Shown: positions 1-8,009 of the stretch, in pieces | How the letters are laid out: each line of letters opens with the position of its first letter | Position numbering within the stretch: the stretch's first letter is position 1 | NCBI RefSeq assembly: GCF_024459955.1 | Contig: NZ_JANFXK010000001.1 | Location: 186,001 to 250,000 of the forward strand | Direction: 5' to 3' | Origin: Anaerovorax odorimutans | GTDB taxonomy: Bacteria > Bacillota > Clostridia > Peptostreptococcales > Anaerovoracaceae | DNA: 64,000 bases | Translations under genes and position numbers: made by a program | The notes under the pieces: model-generated | Told to the model about the DNA's origin: nothing | Database searches by the model: none | The model's input: only the letters and a program-made list of their open reading frames with translations

Positions 1-300
1 TGTATTGAAAAAACGGTTTTGCCTTTTAGGGACTATCAGATATACTATTCCCGTTAAACAGATCGCCTCAAATATCGCTTTCACAAATCTACATCTCGTT
101 AGAATTAGGACTGCCAGATTTCCTGCATATCTACCATTATAATTCTCAAACCATGAGGACAGCCGTTCAAGGCCTACTGAACTTCCCCACGCCCAATCAT
201 CTCCGGTATATGGGAATATATAGCACAACCACACCAAGATCAAAAACATTATGCTATATAAAATCATCAAATTAAAATTCTTAGTTTTTAAACTTATCAT
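1..300 (-). CDS. Polytopic membrane protein, DUF6056-like, N-terminal part only (runs off window)
   Basis: An open frame of 100 codons starts at an ATG (complement of 298-300) and runs off the left edge with no stop. The visible N-terminus has one long hydrophobic segment (about residues 10-33), then a motif YTGDDWAWGS and, about 15 residues on, WFENYNGRYAGNL. This arrangement is typical of DUF6056/GT-C-like membrane proteins, in which the DD pair lies in the first external loop. The start overlaps the end of the upstream GtrB-type gene by 20 bp, so the two are translationally coupled. By analogy with three-component Gtr systems it is a candidate polyprenyl-phosphate-sugar-dependent glycosyltransferase partner of that GtrB; this role is inference. 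Confidence 0.6.
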   Translation of the reverse strand, partial: MISLKTKNFNLMILYSIMFLILVWLCYIFPYTGDDWAWGSSVGLERLSSWFENYNGRYAGNLAVLILTRCRFVKAIFEAICLTGIVYLIVPKRQNRFFNT

Positions 301-1267
301 TATTTACTGCTGCCTCTCCCTTAATATTACTCTCTTGTACAATATAGGCCGGTCTCTTTTTTACTTCGGCATAAATACGGCCTACATACTCCCCAATAAC
401 GCCCAATGAAATTAATTGTACCCCGCTTAAAATAGAAATCAGTAACACCGTCGTAAAGTAACCTGGCACATCAATTCCATTAATCAAAATACTAATAAAT
501 AAATATATTAAGTACAGAATACTAATAGTCAGTAAAATCCCCCCCGCATATAGACATATGCGTAATGGCTGTACATTAAATGACATTATTCCATCAATCC
601 CATAGCTTAATAATCGTTTAAAAGACCATTTTGTTTCACCAGATACCCTCACCTGATTTTCATATTCAATATAGGTTTGTTTAAAGCCAATCCAAGAGAA
701 AATACCCTTTGAAAATCGGTTTGTCTCTTTTAACGAAATCACCGCATTCACAGCAGGCCTGCTCAACAGCCTAAAATCCCCTGCTCCATCTACCATTTGA
801 ACGTCCACAGCTTTGTTAACAATCTTATAGTACAAACGGGCAAAAAATGTACTTCTCTTAGAATCTCCAGTTCTGCTTCTTTTGGCGATTACTTGATCAT
901 ATCCTTGCTCATATAATGATAGCATTTGGGGGATAAGTTCAGGAGGGTGTTGTAGATCCGCATCCATAATAACAACACAATCTGCAGATGTATATTCAAG
1001 AGCTGCCAGCATTGCTGATTCTTTTCCAAAATTTCTGCTGAAAGAAATATACTTAACAGAGGAATCCCGTATTGCCAGTCCCTGAAGTTTTTGCAGTGTT
1101 TGATCTTTACTTCCATCATTCACAAAAATAATTTCATAGTCAAATTCTGTATTGTCAAGTGTCATCAAGCATAATTTGAGTTTTTCATAAAAAAGTTCAA
1201 TTACTTCTTCTTCATTATAGCAAGGTATGATAATGCTTAATAATTGTTTTTTATTAGTAGTATTCAT
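281..1267 (-). CDS. GtrB/DPM1-type polyprenyl-phosphate glycosyltransferase (GT2)
   Basis: A 328-residue GT2-A fold protein: N-terminal LSIIIPCYNEEE, FVNDGS near residue 50, the catalytic/metal motif DADLQHPPE near residue 103, and two C-terminal membrane helices (about residues 233-300) ending in GEYVGRIYAEVKKRP. This is the GtrB/YkcC/ArnC layout, which transfers a sugar from a nucleotide donor to undecaprenyl phosphate on the cytoplasmic face. It overlaps the start of the DUF6056-like gene by 20 bp. It is a close paralogue of the GtrB at 27037-28020 (long identical blocks such as YISFSRNFGKE and VDGAGDFRLLSR), but is much more AT-rich. The sugar cannot be predicted. Confidence 0.85.
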   Translation of the reverse strand: MNTTNKKQLLSIIIPCYNEEEVIELFYEKLKLCLMTLDNTEFDYEIIFVNDGSKDQTLQKLQGLAIRDSSVKYISFSRNFGKESAMLAALEYTSADCVVIMDADLQHPPELIPQMLSLYEQGYDQVIAKRSRTGDSKRSTFFARLYYKIVNKAVDVQMVDGAGDFRLLSRPAVNAVISLKETNRFSKGIFSWIGFKQTYIEYENQVRVSGETKWSFKRLLSYGIDGIMSFNVQPLRICLYAGGILLTISILYLIYLFISILINGIDVPGYFTTVLLISILSGVQLISLGVIGEYVGRIYAEVKKRPAYIVQESNIKGEAAVNNDKFKN

Positions 1268-1278
1268 AACAACCTCTA

Positions 1279-1690
1279 TTAATTTATATTATTCCATTGA
1301 CTGTAGCTTTTCCAGTTTTCATAAGGCAACATGTGTTGAAAGGTTTTACCTTGATTCTGTGAAACGAATCCATGCACAAGCTCTATTTTTTCATTAACCG
1401 CTTATTTTCCAAAGGAATCAGGTTTGCTAAGGGAGACAAAGCTTCTTCAGAATCCATATCATTCAATAAACTATATAATTTTGAACTCGAATAATATCTT
1501 CCAAAGTATATTAGCTTCTCCTCTAATGCGTTATTTTTACATTGTTCTGTTACATTGTAGCTTGTAAGCTTATGATGAACATGCCCCTACTCATCTTCAG
1601 AATTATACGTTATGATTTCATCCCAATCTTTATATGAGATTAAACATATCCATACGACTCTTCTTTCTATTGTAACTCATAGATATTCCC
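1279..1690 (-). pseudogene. Decayed gene fragment, C-terminal part of an unrecognised protein
   Basis: Between two intact genes the minus strand still reads as protein, but only in pieces. A stretch with YKDWDEIITYNSEDE ends at an in-frame TAG near 1590. The same frame then continues through VHHKLTSYNVTEQC and LIYFGRYYSSSKLYSLLND to another stop near 1397. The last 35 codons (VHGFVSQNQGKTFQHMLPYE and on to a stop at 1279) lie in a neighbouring frame. This pattern of stop plus frameshift suggests the remnant tail of a locus gene, perhaps a glycosyltransferase or teichoic-acid enzyme. The family was not recognised. Confidence 0.45.
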
Positions 1691-1695
1691 CCTAT

Positions 1696-2856
1696 CTACA
1701 TATCAAAAATCCATTTACACACATGTTCCGTGGAATGCCCGTCGCAGGCTTCCATAAATCGCTTCCGAAAAGTCTCCCGCTTATCTTCCATCATGTCTTC
1801 GTTCTTTATCGCTTGAATCAATCCGGCCTGTGTTCTTACAACCGCTCCGTACACATAATCTTCAAAGGGATAATAAATACCCCGATCGGCACTGTATTCC
1901 TCCAAATCGTAAGTATAATAAACAATTGGCTTGTCCACCAGCAGGTAGTCAAAAATTACGGATGAATAGTCTGTAATCAAAACATCTGTAATCAGTAACA
2001 AATCATTTATATCCCGGTTCTGGGAAAGGTCCATATAGAAGTCGTTAAAACCTTCTAAATTATAGACATCCTTTCCCTGGAGAAGGATATTGTTATACGC
2101 CGCAGGATGCCATTTAAAGACAAAAACATATTCATCGCCCAATTGCTGATAAATTTCTTTTAAATTTATCATATCAAAGTTATAGGCTGCATCCCTTACT
2201 TTTGTACCTCTGTAAGTGGGAGCAAACAAGATTACTTTCTTCCCTCTGAATTGCGGGAATTCATTATACAACTCAGTCTTCTTCCGGCCAATGTATGCCT
2301 TATCAAAAAAGATGTCCGTTCTGGGGATTCCCGTTGCCCGGACTTTTCCAATGTCAATATCGAAGGCTTCTGCATAACATTCACGAATTGAGTCAGCGCT
2401 AGTTATTGCCTTGGCATATTTCCGATATCCTTTATGAATCCGCAGATTACCTTTTTCATTTTTCAGCCTGCTGAACCCAAATCTTTTGTATGCCCCCGCA
2501 CCATGCCATAGCTGACATATTTCCTGCCCTTTTCTCACATGCATGAATCCAATATAATCAAAAACGTCTTCCAGCAAAATATATTTTGCCGTAGATAACT
2601 GTTTTGCAATTTCAACAAAATCGGCTTTTGTCGTTTTATCCGTTCGTTTCCTTTTGCAGAATACCTGCCGGTCATATCCTTTACCTTCAAGGTAGTCGTA
2701 AACATCTTTCAGGTTTCCGCCCAGTTCGTTTCTTACGTCAGAAACGAAAAAGACCTTTTTTTCGTTAACCTTATACCGAAGTTGAAAAAACAAACTCACA
2801 AACTTGAACATAATCATTTTAACTAATGTTTTCAGCTTGCGCAATACTATTCGCAT
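1696..2856 (-). CDS. CDP-glycerol glycerophosphotransferase (TagB/TagF family)
   Basis: The protein transfers glycerol (or ribitol) phosphate from a CDP-activated donor to a polyprenol-linked glycan at the inner membrane face. Family hallmarks: LWHGAGAYKRFGF with the first catalytic His near residue 119, TGIPRTD near 177, APTYRG near 213, FKWHPA with the second His near 251, and DVLITDYSSVIFDY near 292-304. At about 386 residues it is the size of a stand-alone Glyphos_transf domain. The frame also has a TTG one codon upstream (2859); the ATG at 2856 is chosen here, and the AAAGGGG ribosome site does not settle the choice. It lies 67 bp downstream of the GT2-TagF fusion gene. Confidence 0.87.
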   Translation of the reverse strand: MRIVLRKLKTLVKMIMFKFVSLFFQLRYKVNEKKVFFVSDVRNELGGNLKDVYDYLEGKGYDRQVFCKRKRTDKTTKADFVEIAKQLSTAKYILLEDVFDYIGFMHVRKGQEICQLWHGAGAYKRFGFSRLKNEKGNLRIHKGYRKYAKAITSADSIRECYAEAFDIDIGKVRATGIPRTDIFFDKAYIGRKKTELYNEFPQFRGKKVILFAPTYRGTKVRDAAYNFDMINLKEIYQQLGDEYVFVFKWHPAAYNNILLQGKDVYNLEGFNDFYMDLSQNRDINDLLLITDVLITDYSSVIFDYLLVDKPIVYYTYDLEEYSADRGIYYPFEDYVYGAVVRTQAGLIQAIKNEDMMEDKRETFRKRFMEACDGHSTEHVCKWIFDM

Positions 2857-2923
2857 CAATGAGATTTACCCCTTTCCGCAACAAAGAGAAGCAGTGCACC
2901 AAAATGGCACTACTTCTCTTTCA

Positions 2924-5593
2924 CTACATATTATCCATATCCAAAATGGCCCTGTATACTCGTTCACAATTATTTTTATCTTTCCAAGCAAAAAATTGAT
3001 TTACCCGTTCTATATACTGCGTTTCCATTTTACATCCATTCTTAACTGATTGTATGATTGCGGCAACTGTATCTTCATAATTATAGCATACAGGGCCAAA
3101 TCCGTCTCTTTCATACTCAAAATATCCCTTATCGTAAGAATGCCCGGCAAAAAATGTGTCGTGATCGAATTGGCTGTAAATAATAGGTTTTTTCATATAT
3201 GCAAAATCAAATGCAACACTTGAAAAATCCGTCACCATTAACATATTCTCCCTAAAAAGCTTTTGATAATCCGCCTCTTCGTCAGCAACCTTTATCACTT
3301 CATTTCCTTCGAAATCTTTTATCTGACTAGAAAAAGCCGGATGTACATAAAATTCTCCTGTATACCCACATTTTTTTAAAACTTCTAAAATTCTATTATC
3401 ATTTATCAGCCCATTAAAAAATTCAAAATACCTTGATTTCTTAAATTTTTCTGAGTACTCTCTAATAGAAGTCCCTTTTATTACTGGGTTAGCAATTTCT
3501 TTTCTCCATGTAGGCAGAAACACAATTTTCCGCTCAGCTTCGCTTGTCAATTTATCGAACCTAGGCAGTCCTGTCAATTTGACTTCATTCTCCGTATAGC
3601 CATAATCACCGAATATAATAGAATTATATTCCTCCTTTGCAGAAGTTACAAATATATGAATATTTTTTTTAAATTTATGCAGCCAATCCGACAAATCATC
3701 CTTAATGATCCCATGCTGTAAGAAAATATAATCAAAATCGTAAAGATCTCCAAAATAGGACTTGTCTTCTCCAAAAGCATTGATAACCCAATCATCCGCA
3801 TGCGCCGATATTATTTTTTCAGCTCTTAGAAAATATAGTTTATATCTCATCGAACCGATACGCAATACACTCCCCAGAGCTTTCATACGTGGATAGTCCA
3901 CACTGCTTTTATCAATTGCAAAAAATATTTTTTTATTCTGAGTCTTTTGCTTCATTAAGTATGCAAATAAAGCCTCCCCATTGTCTCGAGCCATATCCGT
4001 TCGATCAGAAACAAGCCAAATATCTTTTCTGCTGAAAGCCTTTCCTAAAAGAGCCATTGCCCTATAACAAGCCACTTTCCATTTTCGATCCTTTAAAACG
4101 CTGTTTTTCAGATACCGCATTTCTGAAGCCAGCAGTCTTTTTTTTGTTCTTGGTATTATTTTGATCTTATTGTTTCTATACTTAACAAGGAAGTTTTTGT
4201 GAGCATAATAAGTGCTTTTTTGTTCTTTATCAATTTTCGCAAAACGTCCAAAAGAAGGGGATAGGACAATCTTTTCTCCATTTTTTTTAATTAGAGCGAA
4301 TTCTACCCAACTAACCTCCTGCACAGGGATTTTCAATCGGAAACCAGTCCCTGTCAAAAGCTTTTCACCTGAAAACGCATATCGATCCTTTTGTAAAACG
4401 GGATAAAAGGCTGGGGCATACTCTTTTCCGTGGTCATCTTGTACCTGCAATGAATACGCTTCCCCCAGATAACCAAGCTGGTAGCTTCCTTCTATATGCA
4501 GTATTCCGTCTCTTATTTGCATGTTAGTTAAATACAGACGGTATTTCGCCCTTAGACTGAACAAGTGTGTACCTTTATATTGAATCTTCCATCCGTTAAG
4601 GTTTACATCCTGCAAAATATCAGTTTCATATTTTAAGGATAGAGCAAATATCTTGTATACAAAATTAAGGCTCCTTTGCTGCGCAATGATCTTATCATCG
4701 ATTTCTTTCAGTAGTCCAGTAAGACAGTCTTTATACCAATTACGATCTTCTTCACTAAATGACAGAGGCATCACTGTTCCTAATCGCCATTGTAAATCAT
4801 ACATAACCAGATATTGAATATAAGGTATAACCGTCCCATATTTTTCTTTCGAATATTGAAACAAATTTTTATAACAATACTTCGGAGTATCGAAGTACCA
4901 TGCTGGAGATGATGTCATCGTATTGATTGCCGAGTCCTCATTGATCCTTTTTCTATAATAATACACAGCTTCACGTACAACCCCGTACTTTTCTTTCTCC
5001 AATAATAGTTTTGATAGAAAAATCGAATCTTCAGAAAAGCGCAGCCTTGTATCAAATTTATAGTCTTTCAATGCGGATGCCTTCAAAAAAACCGTTGCTG
5101 TTGATAGTTGCACATGATCGAATTCTTTGTGGATATCCACGATATGCGTTTTGCCGAATTTATAATCGAGTGGATGTTCAAAACCCTCTTTGCCTTCAAA
5201 ATAACAATATCTTCCCGCCACTATATCAATCTGATTAAAATTTTTCTCAAAAAATGAATATATATTGCTAAACGCTTCTTTATCCCATTTATCATCACCA
5301 TCAAAAAAATTAACATACTTTCCTTCAATAGAGGGAATTCCCGCATTTCGAGCACTGGAAACGCCACCGTTTTCTTTTTCTAGATAAATAATATTTTTTG
5401 GATATTGTTCTTTATATTTCTTACATATTAAATCAAGATTATCTGGGCTACCGTCATTTACAAAAATGAGCTGAATATTATCCTCGAATCCCATTGTTTG
5501 ACTTATAATACTGTCAACCGCCTCTTCAAGATATCCTTCTATATTATAGAGCGGCATAATAACAGAAACTTTATATTTGTAATCCTGTGTCAT
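2924..5593 (-). CDS. Bifunctional GT2 glycosyltransferase / CDP-glycerol glycerophosphotransferase
   Basis: An 889-residue fusion. Residues 1 to about 230 are a GT2 domain (VSVIMPLYNIEGYLEEAV, FVNDGSPDN, GGVSSARNAG, and DGDD as the metal site near residue 98). Residues about 330-460 form a linker rich in beta strands. Residues about 520-889 are a TagF-type Glyphos_transf domain with LQHGIIKDD (His 627), TGLPRFD, LPTWR, FYVHPAF (His 751) and MVTDFSSVAFDFAYMKKP. This two-domain design is known in teichoic-acid-like and capsule loci and predicts a repeat containing both a sugar and a glycerol-phosphate-type unit. It follows rmlA by 19 bp in the same operon. Confidence 0.88.
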   Translation of the reverse strand: MTQDYKYKVSVIMPLYNIEGYLEEAVDSIISQTMGFEDNIQLIFVNDGSPDNLDLICKKYKEQYPKNIIYLEKENGGVSSARNAGIPSIEGKYVNFFDGDDKWDKEAFSNIYSFFEKNFNQIDIVAGRYCYFEGKEGFEHPLDYKFGKTHIVDIHKEFDHVQLSTATVFLKASALKDYKFDTRLRFSEDSIFLSKLLLEKEKYGVVREAVYYYRKRINEDSAINTMTSSPAWYFDTPKYCYKNLFQYSKEKYGTVIPYIQYLVMYDLQWRLGTVMPLSFSEEDRNWYKDCLTGLLKEIDDKIIAQQRSLNFVYKIFALSLKYETDILQDVNLNGWKIQYKGTHLFSLRAKYRLYLTNMQIRDGILHIEGSYQLGYLGEAYSLQVQDDHGKEYAPAFYPVLQKDRYAFSGEKLLTGTGFRLKIPVQEVSWVEFALIKKNGEKIVLSPSFGRFAKIDKEQKSTYYAHKNFLVKYRNNKIKIIPRTKKRLLASEMRYLKNSVLKDRKWKVACYRAMALLGKAFSRKDIWLVSDRTDMARDNGEALFAYLMKQKTQNKKIFFAIDKSSVDYPRMKALGSVLRIGSMRYKLYFLRAEKIISAHADDWVINAFGEDKSYFGDLYDFDYIFLQHGIIKDDLSDWLHKFKKNIHIFVTSAKEEYNSIIFGDYGYTENEVKLTGLPRFDKLTSEAERKIVFLPTWRKEIANPVIKGTSIREYSEKFKKSRYFEFFNGLINDNRILEVLKKCGYTGEFYVHPAFSSQIKDFEGNEVIKVADEEADYQKLFRENMLMVTDFSSVAFDFAYMKKPIIYSQFDHDTFFAGHSYDKGYFEYERDGFGPVCYNYEDTVAAIIQSVKNGCKMETQYIERVNQFFAWKDKNNCERVYRAILDMDNM

Positions 5594-5612
5594 AAATCTT
5601 TCCCTTATACTT

Positions 5613-6470
5613 CTATGATCGACGTTTTAAATATTTCCCGTATTCACTCATGGAAATACGCTCTCCCAGCCGCCTCATTTGCTCCTTAGAAATAAAACCA
5701 TTTTTATAGGCTTGCTCTTCAATACATCCTATATATTGCCCTTTCTTTTGCAGTGACCGAATCGCAGAAGCCGCTTGAAATAAACTATCCGCATTTCCAG
5801 CATCAAACCACAGCAAATCTTTTTCGAACGGGATCACTTGGAGTTGCTGTCTTTTAAGATATTCTAAATTCACATCCGTTATTTCCAGTTCTCCTCGCGC
5901 TGAAGGTTTTAATCCCTTTGCGATATCTACTGCCTGTCCGTCATAGAAATAAAGACCTGGAATAATATAATTCGATTTTGGCTCTTGTGGCTTTTCTTCA
6001 ATTGAAATAGCTCTGCCATTTTGATCAAATTCCACAACTCCAAAAGGCCTTGGATCTTCAACCCAATAGCCAAAAACTGTTGCACCAATACTTTTGTCAT
6101 ATGCAGACTCTATCATATTTTTTAAATTCGGATGATAAAAAATATTGTCGCCCAGCATTAAACAAAAATTATCTCCATCGATAAATTTCTCACCAATCAA
6201 AAGTGCGTCTGCAATTCCTCTGGCTACAGATTGTATTTCGTAAGTTATAGAAATGCCCAGCTCACTCCCGTCTCCTAGCAATGTCTCAAAAGCAGTTTCC
6301 TCTCCAGGGGGGATAATTATTAAAACCTCATTGACATTCGCCTGTAATAATACCTCCAGTGGGTAATAAATTAAAGGCTTGTCATATACTGGGAGTAATG
6401 GTTTACATACTGGTTTAGTCATGGGATACAGGCGTGTGCCCTTTCCTGCTGCCAAAATAATACCTTTCAT
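5613..6470 (-). CDS. rfbA: Glucose-1-phosphate thymidylyltransferase (RmlA/RfbA)
   Basis: Makes dTDP-glucose from dTTP and glucose-1-phosphate. Signature: MKGIILAAGKGTRLYPMT at the N-terminus, KPLLPVYDKPLIYYPLEVL, then LMLGDNIFY near residue 110 and EEKPQEPKS. Length (about 285 residues) is normal. The ATG at 6470 is preferred over an upstream in-frame TTG because GGAGA lies 9 bp before it. No rmlB, rmlC or rmlD is present in the window, so either they are elsewhere or the enzyme supplies dTDP- or UDP-glucose for another use. It starts 14 bp after the upstream polymerase-family gene ends. Confidence 0.88.
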   Translation of the reverse strand: MKGIILAAGKGTRLYPMTKPVCKPLLPVYDKPLIYYPLEVLLQANVNEVLIIIPPGEETAFETLLGDGSELGISITYEIQSVARGIADALLIGEKFIDGDNFCLMLGDNIFYHPNLKNMIESAYDKSIGATVFGYWVEDPRPFGVVEFDQNGRAISIEEKPQEPKSNYIIPGLYFYDGQAVDIAKGLKPSARGELEITDVNLEYLKRQQLQVIPFEKDLLWFDAGNADSLFQAASAIRSLQKKGQYIGCIEEQAYKNGFISKEQMRRLGERISMSEYGKYLKRRS

Positions 6471-6484
6471 AAAACCCAATCTCC

Positions 6485-7876
6485 TTATATTTCTTTATAA
6501 TTTCTTAGTTCCTTTTTTTGCTCTTTTTTAAACATTGGCATAATAGCAATAAAAAACACGAACATCGGGGAGTGTTCAAAGGGGAATATCACTACCTCCA
6601 GAATAGAATATATACAAAATAGGCCTACGCCTAGTATCGAAAACAGTTTCCAGCTTACATATTCTCCTCTGAATAGACATGACAACATATAAATTGCCGA
6701 ATATATTTCTAATATCAAGAACAATATTCCCGGTATAATACCACAACGGTATGCAATTTCGAGTACTGTATTATGTGCCCACATTTTTTTAGTTCCGCTA
6801 TAATATAATGGTTTGTTTCCATTATGCCCTATAAAGTTCAAACTATGCAGGTATGCTTTCCAAACAGTGAGTCGTCCAGAAGAAATTTCATTCAGATTTT
6901 TCCCCTCAGGATTGAATCTGTTAACAGGGCTCTGCACCGTCGGCTTCTGTTGCTCATTCACCTCTTCTTCTGCTTTTACTGTATCTTTCATCATATGTTT
7001 AGGAATGTAACTTGCAGAAAAGAGCAATGTTAAAATCAATACAATCAGAATAAGAATAGACGCCTTTTTTTCTATTGAGTTTCTAATCATGTGTCTACCA
7101 TAATATATAAAAAAGGCAATTAGTTCTAAAATAATTACGAGCATAGTCGCCCTTGCGCCGGATAGGATTGCAAAACCAATTGCACTTGCTATTTGAAAGA
7201 AATATATCCCAAACCACTTGTCCTTTTCTGAGATAAGATACAACGCAGTGAACATTGCTACCCCGCAAAACATCCCTAACGCATTAGGATTAAATGTAGT
7301 AGCTAAATACCTTCCGTTTTGCAAAGTTTGTTCTCCCATAGGGACAAAAATGAAACACAAGGTAAAATAAATCAAAAAAACATGTGAAAACGCTCTTGCG
7401 ATTAATTTATATAGTGTGCTGTAATCATTTCTATTATGCCATACGAAATACAAGCAAGGGAATCCAAATAGCATGGCCAATATAGTTGCTCGTAACCCTT
7501 CTCCTATAGGGTGAAATAAGCTTATTACTAGCATGCAGATACCTGATCCAAACCAAAGAATTGTGATCTTTTTCTCCCAGATTACCATGTGTAGGTTACC
7601 ATTAATGCTCATAGCAATAATGATTAATAGTAGAAAACATCCCAGTATAGTTTTGTTTGTCCTTGTCATTGATATCCCCAGATATGCATATGCATCCAAA
7701 ATCAAATATATACTCATCAAAGCAGCTGCAGTCAAATAAATAATCCCATGTCTTATTTTATTTGGTATTTTATTTGTAATTTTATAAATAGAGTTCAAGA
7801 CGACTATATATAGTTTTTGTAATAATATCATATCATTTTTCCACGCTATCTTATTAACAGGAAACGCTCCTCTCAT
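6485..7876 (-). CDS. O-antigen polymerase/ligase-family membrane protein (Wzy/WaaL-like)
   Basis: A polytopic protein of 463 residues with about 11-12 hydrophobic segments. A large extracytoplasmic loop around residues 295-360 carries the Wzy_C-type pattern SGRLTVWKAYLHS... followed by AHNTVLEIAYRCGIIPG. Such proteins polymerise or transfer undecaprenyl-PP-linked oligosaccharides outside the membrane. It is the first gene after the promoter at 7936-7964. A second member of the family is at 20423-21814, so the two may have different roles (polymerase versus transfer) or belong to two glycans. Confidence 0.8.
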   Translation of the reverse strand: MRGAFPVNKIAWKNDMILLQKLYIVVLNSIYKITNKIPNKIRHGIIYLTAAALMSIYLILDAYAYLGISMTRTNKTILGCFLLLIIIAMSINGNLHMVIWEKKITILWFGSGICMLVISLFHPIGEGLRATILAMLFGFPCLYFVWHNRNDYSTLYKLIARAFSHVFLIYFTLCFIFVPMGEQTLQNGRYLATTFNPNALGMFCGVAMFTALYLISEKDKWFGIYFFQIASAIGFAILSGARATMLVIILELIAFFIYYGRHMIRNSIEKKASILILIVLILTLLFSASYIPKHMMKDTVKAEEEVNEQQKPTVQSPVNRFNPEGKNLNEISSGRLTVWKAYLHSLNFIGHNGNKPLYYSGTKKMWAHNTVLEIAYRCGIIPGILFLILEIYSAIYMLSCLFRGEYVSWKLFSILGVGLFCIYSILEVVIFPFEHSPMFVFFIAIMPMFKKEQKKELRNYKEI

Positions 7877-7935
7877 ATCATCAATTTTTTCCTTTTAAAA
7901 ACTAAGGAAGAAAGGTGTTCTCTTTTTAGAATGTA

Positions 7936-7964
7936 AGTATACCATAAATCGTTCATGCTTTCAA
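7936..7964 (-). promoter_or_regulatory. Sigma-A-type promoter for the wzy-like / rfbA / TagF operon
   Basis: On the minus strand TTGAAA (7959-7964) and TATACT (7936-7941) are separated by exactly 17 bp, with TGG directly before the -10 box (extended -10). It lies about 60 bp upstream of the ATG at 7876. The same -35, spacing and TGG-TATACT combination recurs at 25013-25041 and 28049-28077. Confidence 0.7.
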
Positions 7965-8009
7965 AGTGTTCACTCTAAAGTTGTTATTAACTTGTGATAA
8001 TGTCACCAT

